From positions 1 through 47,764 of the forward strand of contig CACNFL010000009.1 in assembly GCA_902619745.1 (NCBI GenBank): a DNA stretch of 47,764 nt, written 5' to 3'. This document shows, piece after piece, positions 40,526 through 47,764 of the stretch. This DNA comes from an uncultured Pelagibacteraceae bacterium. GTDB taxonomy: Bacteria > Pseudomonadota > Alphaproteobacteria > Pelagibacterales > Pelagibacteraceae. The notes beneath the pieces are model-generated. The model was not told where the DNA came from and searched no databases. It worked only from the letters and a program-made list of their open reading frames with translations. Position 1 is the first letter of the stretch. Each line of letters opens with the position of its first letter. A program made the position numbers and the translations under genes.

Positions 40526-42573
40526 GCAATATCATTAATTATATCAGCTCTATCGTACAATTTTATCAAAGGTTTGAATTTACTTATATCTTCATTTGAT
40601 TTTTCTATTCTTCTCATTTCTTTTTCAGCTAATAAGAAAAGATCACTATTCTGAATTGGATCTGCTAACTTAAAATTTTTTACACCACTTTGTTTAAAAC
40701 CCAAAATATCCCCAAACCCTCGTAATTTCATATCCTCTTCAGATATTAAGAAACCATCGTTAGTGTCTTTTAAAATTTTAATTCTTTTTTTTGCGTTTTC
40801 GCTTAGATTTGATTTAAACATTAATATGCATGTAGAGTCTTTATCTCCACGACCAACTCTACCTCTTAATTGATGAAGTTGAGATAAACCAAATTTGTTA
40901 GCATTTTCAATTATAATAGTATTTGCATTTGGAAAATCTATCCCAACCTCAATAATCGTTGTAGACACCAAAATCTTAAATTTATTATTTAAAAAATTGT
41001 TTAGTATTTCATTTTTTTCATCTACATCAGTTTTTCCATGAAGCAAACTAACTTGATTTGGAAACTTGCTTTCTAAATATTCATACTTTTTTACAGCAGA
41101 TGAGTGATCCAACTTTTTAGATTCTTCAATTAATGGACAAACCCAAAAAATTTGATTTCCTAAGTTAATTTCTTTTCTTATAAATTTTAAAACATCTTCA
41201 ATTTTAACCTCTAATTTACTATATGTTTTAATTGGTTTTCTATTTTTAGGTTTTTCTCTAATTATTGAAATATCCATATCACCATAAATTGTCATTGTTA
41301 GAGTTCTAGGTATAGGTGTTGCTGTCATTAATAATACGTCACAATTTGATCCACCTTTGTCCGACAATTTTTTTCTTTGATTCACTCCAAACTTATGTTG
41401 TTCATCTATAATTATTAATCCTAATTTTTTGAAAATTACTTTTTTTTGAAAAATAGCGTGTGTTCCAAAAATAATATCAATTTTATTATTTTCTAATTTT
41501 TGAAGTATTTGTTTTTTTACCTTGTATTCTGATTTTCCAGAAATAAGAGCGATATTTATATTTTTAGGAAATAATTTTTTTGCTAGATTAAAATGTTGTC
41601 TTGCTAGAATTTCCGTAGGAGCCATAAAAGCAACCTGGAAACCAGAATTTATAGTATTAATTGCTGCTAAAAGAGACACTATTGTTTTTCCACTACCAAC
41701 GTCTCCTTGTAAAAGTCTAAACATTTTATTTGGTGAACTTAAGTCTTTATTTATCTCGTTAAGTGATTTTTGTTGATCATCGGTAAGAGAAAAATCTAAT
41801 TTATCAATTAAAGAATTTTGTTTATTTACATTGATTATTTTATTTTTTTTCTTAATTCTTTTTATTTTTTTTCTTATTTCTGAATTAACTAGAAATGTTG
41901 AAAATATTTCATCAAAAGCAAGTCTTTGATAAAAATTTGATTTATAATTTCCAATATTTTGAGGTTTGTGCAATTCTTTAATTGAGCTATTCCAACTTAT
42001 ATTTTTAAATTTAGATAAAATACTTTTAGAGTGCCATTCACTAAAAACTGGTAAATTATTGATTATTTGATTTAAGATTTTATTATATATTTTTTCAGAA
42101 ATACCTTCAGTTAATGAGTATTTATTATGAGTTTGCTTGATTAAAGAAGAATCCTCAGAAATATATTTCGGATTTGCAATTTGGTATTTATTCCTAAAAT
42201 GACCTATTTTACCACTCACAGTAATTTCTTTTCCTAATGGAAGTATTTTTTTTATGTATCCTTCATAACTATTAAAAAAAATACAATCTATTTCACCAGT
42301 TTCATCACTACATAAAACTCTGTTTGGTAATTTCCTTATTCTTGGGAAGTTATACTTTTGTGGAATTATAGTTACTGTTTGTATTTCACCAATTTTTAAA
42401 TCTTTTATTTTTGATGACAAGCTTCTATCTGTATAAGATTTTGGAAGTTTCCATAGTAAATCAAATAAATTATTAATATTTTTCTTCTTTAATAAATTTT
42501 GTGTTTTAGTTCCTACACCTTTTAAAGAACTTAAATCTGACAATAAATATTCATAATTTGTTTTATTATTCAT
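40522..42573 (-). CDS. recG: ATP-dependent DNA helicase RecG
   Basis: LQGDVGSGKTIVSLLAA, DEQHKFGVNQRKKL, LMTATPIPRTL, QLHQLRGRVGRGD. Confidence 0.97.
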   Translation of the reverse strand: MNNKTNYEYLLSDLSSLKGVGTKTQNLLKKKNINNLFDLLWKLPKSYTDRSLSSKIKDLKIGEIQTVTIIPQKYNFPRIRKLPNRVLCSDETGEIDCIFFNSYEGYIKKILPLGKEITVSGKIGHFRNKYQIANPKYISEDSSLIKQTHNKYSLTEGISEKIYNKILNQIINNLPVFSEWHSKSILSKFKNISWNSSIKELHKPQNIGNYKSNFYQRLAFDEIFSTFLVNSEIRKKIKRIKKKNKIINVNKQNSLIDKLDFSLTDDQQKSLNEINKDLSSPNKMFRLLQGDVGSGKTIVSLLAAINTINSGFQVAFMAPTEILARQHFNLAKKLFPKNINIALISGKSEYKVKKQILQKLENNKIDIIFGTHAIFQKKVIFKKLGLIIIDEQHKFGVNQRKKLSDKGGSNCDVLLMTATPIPRTLTMTIYGDMDISIIREKPKNRKPIKTYSKLEVKIEDVLKFIRKEINLGNQIFWVCPLIEESKKLDHSSAVKKYEYLESKFPNQVSLLHGKTDVDEKNEILNNFLNNKFKILVSTTIIEVGIDFPNANTIIIENANKFGLSQLHQLRGRVGRGDKDSTCILMFKSNLSENAKKRIKILKDTNDGFLISEEDMKLRGFGDILGFKQSGVKNFKLADPIQNSDLFLLAEKEMRRIEKSNEDISKFKPLIKLYDRADIINDIA

Positions 42574-42598
42574 TAATTACTAATATATTCTAATTATT

Positions 42599-42862
42599 AT
42601 GATCAACATAGATCAATTAAAAAAAAAAATTATTTACCGATCTAATTATAGAGGCACAAAAGAAATGGATAATCTTTTGGGTGCATTTACAAAAAAATAT
42701 ATAAATAATTTAAATGAAAATGATCTTCTTGATTTAGAAAAACTACTAAATATTGATGACACTAATTTGTATAATTTTTACAATGGTTTTAAAACTGACT
42801 TTGAATTTGAAAATAACAATGTCAACTTATTATATAAAAATTTTAATTATACACAAAAATGA
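42599..42862 (+). CDS. sdhE: succinate dehydrogenase assembly factor SdhE-like
   Basis: KKKIIYRSNYRGTKEMDNLLGAFTKKY (YRSxRRGxxExDxLL motif). Confidence 0.88.
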   Translation: MINIDQLKKKIIYRSNYRGTKEMDNLLGAFTKKYINNLNENDLLDLEKLLNIDDTNLYNFYNGFKTDFEFENNNVNLLYKNFNYTQK

Positions 42863-42952
42863 TGGCGGAGAGACTGGGATTCGAACCCAGGAAAGAGTTG
42901 CCCCTTTGCCGGTTTTCAAGACCGGTGCTTTCAACCGCTCAGCCATCTCTCC
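42863..42952 (-). tRNA. tRNA-Ser (anticodon TGA)
   Basis: Minus strand GGAGAGATGGCTGAGCGGTTGAAAGCACCGGTCTTGAAAACCGGCAAAGGGGCAACTCTTTCCTGGGTTCGAATCCCAGTCTCTCCGCCA, long variable arm. Confidence 0.96.
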
Positions 42953-43038
42953 GTGAGCAAGGTTTTATAATTATAATTATTTAATTCAACCATAAAATAG
43001 TCTAATAAACTTATTAATTACAAGCATCATGGTTTCCT

Positions 43039-43917
43039 ATGAATCAAGAATTTAACAAAGGCTTATTACTTGCTGGGTTTGGATCTTTTTGGTGGGGGTT
43101 TTTTGGTGTAATTTATTTTAAATATATTGCTTATATTGGCCATATTGAATTAGTAGTTCATAGATGTTTATGGACTGCATTTACTTTAATTCTGACTACT
43201 TTTTTTTTCTCTAAATGGAATGTTTTTTTTAAAATTGTAAAAAATAAATCAAATTTATTTTATTTATTTATCTCAGGTTTTTTGATTTTTATAAATTGGG
43301 GTGTATGGATATATGCTATAGCAACAAATAGAATTATAGATGCAAGTTTTGGATATTTTATTATGCCCATTTTAAGCGTAATGCTCGGTTATCTTTTTTT
43401 TAAAGAGAAACTAAATAAAAAAAGAGTCTTTTCAATCTTGTTGGTTATTCTATCTATCCTTTTTTTAATAATTGTAAGTATTAAATCATTGCCTTGGGTT
43501 GGTTTAATTGTTGCTTTAAGTTGGGGGTTTTACAATTTAGTTAGAAAAAAAATTAATGTTGATACTGATGTAGGACTTCTTATAGAGAGTTTATATATAT
43601 TACCATTTGCACTTTTGGCTTTTTATTTGATTGCAAGTAAAGGTTATAATGATTTTCAATTATCTGATCCTTCGATGATGCTATTTATTTATCTTGCTGG
43701 ACCTATGACCGTTATACCTTTATTTTTATATGTTAGAGGAGTTGAACTCTGTGGTTTAGGACCGACAGGCATGATATTTTATATAACTCCTACTTTTCAG
43801 TTTTTATTGGGTTATTTTTATTACAACGAGCCTTTTTCAATAACAAAATTAGTTAGTTTTATTTTTATTTGGATTGCTGTAATTATATATTTGAAGGATT
43901 TGCATGAAACTAATTAA
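43039..43917 (+). CDS. rarD: RarD/EamA-family transporter
   Basis: 10-TM-like, GSFWWGFFGVIYFKYI, FINWGVWIYAIATNRIIDASFGYFIMPILSVMLGYLFFKEKL. Confidence 0.88.
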   Translation: MNQEFNKGLLLAGFGSFWWGFFGVIYFKYIAYIGHIELVVHRCLWTAFTLILTTFFFSKWNVFFKIVKNKSNLFYLFISGFLIFINWGVWIYAIATNRIIDASFGYFIMPILSVMLGYLFFKEKLNKKRVFSILLVILSILFLIIVSIKSLPWVGLIVALSWGFYNLVRKKINVDTDVGLLIESLYILPFALLAFYLIASKGYNDFQLSDPSMMLFIYLAGPMTVIPLFLYVRGVELCGLGPTGMIFYITPTFQFLLGYFYYNEPFSITKLVSFIFIWIAVIIYLKDLHETN

Positions 43918-44905
43918 TTTTTTTTTATTTTTTATTTTTATTTCTATTAATTTCTCATTTGCTGATATCAATAAAGAATTTGAAAATTGGAAATTAAATT
44001 TCAAAAAAATAGCTTTAGAAAACAATATTTCAGAAAAAACGTTTGATACAGTTATGTCTGATACTAAATTTTTATCAGATGTGATAAAATATGATAGGTA
44101 TCAACCTGAATTTTATGAGGATACTAAAACTTATATTTCAAAAAGAACATCTTCAAAAAAAGTCTCTTTAGGAAAAAAATTTTATGAAAAAAATTCAAAA
44201 TTAATAAATACTGTTGAAAACGAATTTAATATAGAGAGAGAGTTACTATTAGCCCTGATGGGAATAGAAACTAATTTTGGAACGTATGTTGGTAAAATGG
44301 ATATTTTATCCTCTTTGGCAACTTTAAGTTTTGATAAAAGAAGATCAGAATTTTTTACAAATGAATTACTAATACTTTTGCGATTAATAGAAAATGGTCA
44401 AATAGATTACAAAACGTTATATGGGTCTTGGGCAGGTGCTTTTGGTTTTTTTCAATTTATGCCATCAACAATGAAAAATTATGCTATTGACCATGATGAC
44501 AACGGATATATAGATTTAAAAAATAATAATGATGCTTATGCTTCTGCATCTAATTATTTAAATCAAATAGGCTGGAAAAGTGAAAATCCTTGTTTTTATA
44601 GAATTGATTTGTCAGATAATATACCAAGTAAATATTTAAACATTTCTGCAAAAAAACTTCATGATAAAAAAAAGTTAAAATATTTTAGAAAATTTATTAA
44701 AAATAATGATCAAATAGATAATAAGTACAACTCTTTAAAAGTAGCCATTATAACTCCAGATAAAGATATCATACCTGATGCCGAAACTTTAAATCCAGCT
44801 TATATTGTATTTGATAACTATGAGATAATATTAAAATGGAATAGGTCATTGAGATTCGCTTTAGCCGTTTGTACATTAAAAGATAAATTTAAAAATGAAC
44901 TTTAA
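43904..44905 (+). CDS. MltB-family lytic murein transglycosylase
   Basis: MGIETNFGTYVGKMDILSSLATLSFDKRR, GSWAGAFGFFQFMPSTM. Confidence 0.92.
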   Translation: MKLINFFLFFIFISINFSFADINKEFENWKLNFKKIALENNISEKTFDTVMSDTKFLSDVIKYDRYQPEFYEDTKTYISKRTSSKKVSLGKKFYEKNSKLINTVENEFNIERELLLALMGIETNFGTYVGKMDILSSLATLSFDKRRSEFFTNELLILLRLIENGQIDYKTLYGSWAGAFGFFQFMPSTMKNYAIDHDDNGYIDLKNNNDAYASASNYLNQIGWKSENPCFYRIDLSDNIPSKYLNISAKKLHDKKKLKYFRKFIKNNDQIDNKYNSLKVAIITPDKDIIPDAETLNPAYIVFDNYEIILKWNRSLRFALAVCTLKDKFKNEL

Positions 44906-45656
44906 AAAACTAATATTAATTATTTCTATACTTTTTTTATCTGCATGTAATCAATTTGATCAAAATAATAAAAACTTAGTTTATATTAGTGATCAAAAGT
45001 ATAGTAATACTGGATTTGCTTTAATTTATGATGATGAACTAAAAAAAGAAAAAAAAATATCTAAAAAAATCGATAATAGATCTCTTTTAATTTTTCATAA
45101 TAAAATTAAAAAAAATTCATTTGTTAAAATTACCAATCCTATTAATGATAAATCCATTATAGCAGAGGTAATCTCTAATAACGTTAAATTCTCTACTTTT
45201 TATAACTCTGTAATTACACAACGTATTGCTGAAGAGTTATCACTTGATCCAAAAGAACCTTATATCGATCTTGTTTTAATCTCAAAAAGTTCAACATTTG
45301 TAGCTAAAAAGGCAAAGACTTTTGATGAGGAGAAAAATGTAGCTGAAAAAGCTCCTGTTGACGGCATTACCATAGATAATCTGGGTAAAGAAAAGACTAA
45401 TGAAGTCAAAATAAAAAAACATAAATTTTTATATTCAATAAAAATTGCAGATTTTTATTACCGAGACTCAGCAGAAAATATGGTTAATAGAATAAAAGAT
45501 GAGACAAATATTAAAAGATCTGTAATTAAGAAATTATCTAAAACTAAATATAGGGTATTATTGGGTCCATTTAATGATATAAAAAAACTAGAAAAATCAT
45601 TTAACGAAATAAAAGTATTAAATTTTGAAAATATAGAGATATTAAAAGATGTTTAG
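44895..45656 (+). CDS. RlpA-like lipoprotein with C-terminal SPOR domain
   Basis: Lipobox LFLSAC; DPBB-like central region; C-terminal FLYSIKIADFYYRDSAENMVNRI...YRVLLGPFND SPOR motif. Confidence 0.8.
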   Translation: MNFKKLILIISILFLSACNQFDQNNKNLVYISDQKYSNTGFALIYDDELKKEKKISKKIDNRSLLIFHNKIKKNSFVKITNPINDKSIIAEVISNNVKFSTFYNSVITQRIAEELSLDPKEPYIDLVLISKSSTFVAKKAKTFDEEKNVAEKAPVDGITIDNLGKEKTNEVKIKKHKFLYSIKIADFYYRDSAENMVNRIKDETNIKRSVIKKLSKTKYRVLLGPFNDIKKLEKSFNEIKVLNFENIEILKDV

Positions 45657-46800
45657 AATATTATTAATTGTAATTTTTTTTAGTTTTTCATTAGCAAGTG
45701 TTTCAAAAGCCAATTTTGATGTAAAAGCAAGAACTGCAATATTACAAGATTATCATTCTGGAGAAATTCTCTATGAAAAAGAGCCAGATATTTCAATTTA
45801 TCCAGCTTCTATGACAAAAATAATGACAGCAATTATTGCTTTTGATTTAATAAAATCAGGCGATCTTAGTTTAGACGAAAAATTTATAATATCTGAGAGA
45901 GCTTGGAGATTATCTACATCTGGGTATTCATCGATGTTTATAATGGTAGGTGATCAGGTCTCTGTAGAAAATTTATTAAGAGGTATTATTGTTGCTTCTG
46001 GTAACGATGCATGTATTGCATTAGCCGAAGGTATAGCAGGTACTGAAGAAGAATTTGCAATTTTAATGACTGCTAAAGCAAAAGAATTAGGGATGGATAA
46101 TACAAATTTTTCTAATTCATCAGGAATAAATGACCCCGACAATTACTCAACTGTTAGAGATATTTTAAAAATGTCTAGATATTTAATTAAAAAACATCCT
46201 GAATTTTACAAAATGTTTGCTGAAAAAGAATTTACGTGGGATAGAACAGGGGGCGATCCAATAACACAAGGAAATAGAAATCCATTGCTTTATAAAAATC
46301 TTGGAGCAGATGGAATAAAAACTGGTTATTTAGCTGTTGAAAAATACTCTTTAGCATCATCAATAGATAGAAATGGCAGAAGATTGATTGCTGTAGGGAG
46401 CGGTTTTAATTCTAAAAATGCAAGATCTAAAGAGAGCACAAAATTACTTACATTTGGTCTTACCAACTATGATCTTGTAGAAATAGCTAAAGCTAATAAA
46501 CCGTTACACAAAATTGATGTTTGGTTAGGAAAAGAGAATAGTGTGGAAGCATATACAAAGGAAGATATTTATAAAACTATCAAAAAAGCGAAAAAAAAAC
46601 TTTTAAAAGTTGTTGTTAAGTATGATGGTCCAGTCGAAGCACCAATTGAAAAAGATCAAAAAATAGCCACTCTAAGAGTTGTTTATGATCAAGAACTCAT
46701 TGGTGAGTATGATTTACTTTCATCGAAAGAAATTAAAAAAGTTAATTTTTTTACAAGATTAATAAAATCAATAAATTATTTAATTTGGGGTGATGTCTAA
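45649..46800 (+). CDS. D-alanyl-D-alanine carboxypeptidase (PBP5/6-like)
   Basis: SMTK (SxxK), SGN, KTG motifs; signal peptide. Confidence 0.95.
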   Translation: MFRILLIVIFFSFSLASVSKANFDVKARTAILQDYHSGEILYEKEPDISIYPASMTKIMTAIIAFDLIKSGDLSLDEKFIISERAWRLSTSGYSSMFIMVGDQVSVENLLRGIIVASGNDACIALAEGIAGTEEEFAILMTAKAKELGMDNTNFSNSSGINDPDNYSTVRDILKMSRYLIKKHPEFYKMFAEKEFTWDRTGGDPITQGNRNPLLYKNLGADGIKTGYLAVEKYSLASSIDRNGRRLIAVGSGFNSKNARSKESTKLLTFGLTNYDLVEIAKANKPLHKIDVWLGKENSVEAYTKEDIYKTIKKAKKKLLKVVVKYDGPVEAPIEKDQKIATLRVVYDQELIGEYDLLSSKEIKKVNFFTRLIKSINYLIWGDV

Positions 46801-47407
46801 AAAACCCATCATTGTTTTTGAGGGCATAGAGGGTAGTGGCAAAAGTCATCATATAAATAAAGTATCTAAATATTTAGATAAAAAGAAAATTAACTATATA
46901 AAGATAAGAGAACCAGGTGGAAGTCTTAATTCTGAAAAAATAAGGAGATTAATTTTAAATAAAAAATCTAATTTTAACATATATACTGATTTACTTTTAT
47001 ATTTAGCAGCGCGTAGTGAAAATATAAATCTTATAAAAAAATCTTACAAAAAAAAAATTATTTTGATTGATAGATTTACAGACTCAACTATAGCATATCA
47101 GCATTATGGTATGGGTGTTGATTTAAACATTATCAATATCATAAATAAATTTCTATTAAAAAACATTAAAGTCAATTTTACTTTCCTCAATGTTGTAAAT
47201 AAAAAAAATCTATTTCAAAGATTAAAAAATAGAAAATCTCTCAATCGATATGATCAGTTTGATATGAATTTTTATAATAAAGTTCAAAAAGGTTTTTTAA
47301 AATTAGCTAAATTGAATAAAAAATCATACAAAATAATTGATTCTAATTTAGATATAAAAATAAATGAAGATCTAATAATAAATCAAATTAAAAAATTAAT
47401 TAAATGA
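46790..47407 (+). CDS. tmk: thymidylate kinase
   Basis: FEGIEGSGKSHHI, REPGGS, LIDRFTDSTIAYQHYG. Confidence 0.95.
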   Translation: MMSKKPIIVFEGIEGSGKSHHINKVSKYLDKKKINYIKIREPGGSLNSEKIRRLILNKKSNFNIYTDLLLYLAARSENINLIKKSYKKKIILIDRFTDSTIAYQHYGMGVDLNIINIINKFLLKNIKVNFTFLNVVNKKNLFQRLKNRKSLNRYDQFDMNFYNKVQKGFLKLAKLNKKSYKIIDSNLDIKINEDLIINQIKKLIK

Positions 47408-47764
47408 ATTTAAATCCCCCAACTCAAATACATTTATTTGAGCACAAAGAAGTTTTTAATCAATTATATAAATTATATAAAAACGACACTTTGCCTAATA
47501 AAATTCTTTTATCTGGTGAAAAAGGTATTGGAAAATCAACATTAGCATATCATTTAATTAATCTTGTATTATCGGAAAATGAAGAACATTCATATGACTT
47601 TAAAAATAATAAAATTAATCCAGATAATAAGTCATACAAACTTATACTAAATAAATCTAATCCAAATTTTTACTTAATTGATGTCTTAGAGGAAAAAAAA
47701 AATATAGATATAAATCAAATTAGGGAATTGATAATAAATCTAAATAAATCCTCATTTAATAATA
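47404..47764 (+). CDS. holB: DNA polymerase III delta' subunit, N-terminal part (truncated by window end)
   Basis: Frame reads MNLNPPTQIHLFEHKEVFNQLYK...LPNKILLSGEKGIGKSTLAYHLIN; follows tmk with ATGA overlap. Confidence 0.85.
   Translation, partial: MNLNPPTQIHLFEHKEVFNQLYKLYKNDTLPNKILLSGEKGIGKSTLAYHLINLVLSENEEHSYDFKNNKINPDNKSYKLILNKSNPNFYLIDVLEEKKNIDINQIRELIINLNKSSFNN

Noticed and set aside
42753-42956. 67-aa ORF containing GGETGIRTQERVAPLPVFKTGAFNRSAISP
   Set aside because: This is the familiar spurious translation of the antisense strand of tRNA-Ser.

Overview
AT-rich, densely packed chromosomal window. Gene content and order look like an alphaproteobacterium of the Pelagibacterales/SAR11 type; this is inferred from gene order, small intergenic gaps and AT richness, not from a search. 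From left to right it contains: (1) a phosphate block: the 3' end of a PhoR-like kinase, an unidentified secreted protein, pstS-pstC-pstA-pstB-phoU-phoB, sixA, ppk and ppx; (2) a minus-strand operon encoding a small membrane protein, an ArsC-type arsenate reductase, an MIP channel and a Nudix hydrolase, with a Pho-box-like element upstream; (3) a PhyH-family dioxygenase; (4) a zinc block, znuA / znuC-znuB-zur-dehydrogenase, with two Zur-box palindromes in the divergent promoter and a His/Asp repeat in ZnuA; (5) a conserved alphaproteobacterial housekeeping run: xth, erpA/iscA-like, dgt, argS, nagZ, scpAB, tatABC, serS, yajC, secDF, uvrA, ssb, gyrA, coaD, ppi, tgt, tRNA-Lys, M48 protease, DUF502, recG, sdhE, tRNA-Ser, rarD-like, mltB-like, rlpA-like, dacC-like, tmk, holB. 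I see no CRISPR array, transposon, prophage or obvious defence system. The most interesting signals are regulatory and local: phased Pho boxes, a candidate Pho box on the arsenate operon, paired Zur boxes, the ZnuA minisatellite, a gene at the usual SPOR-gene position that encodes no SPOR domain, and a degenerate RlpA-like domain. I found no convincing undescribed multi-gene system.
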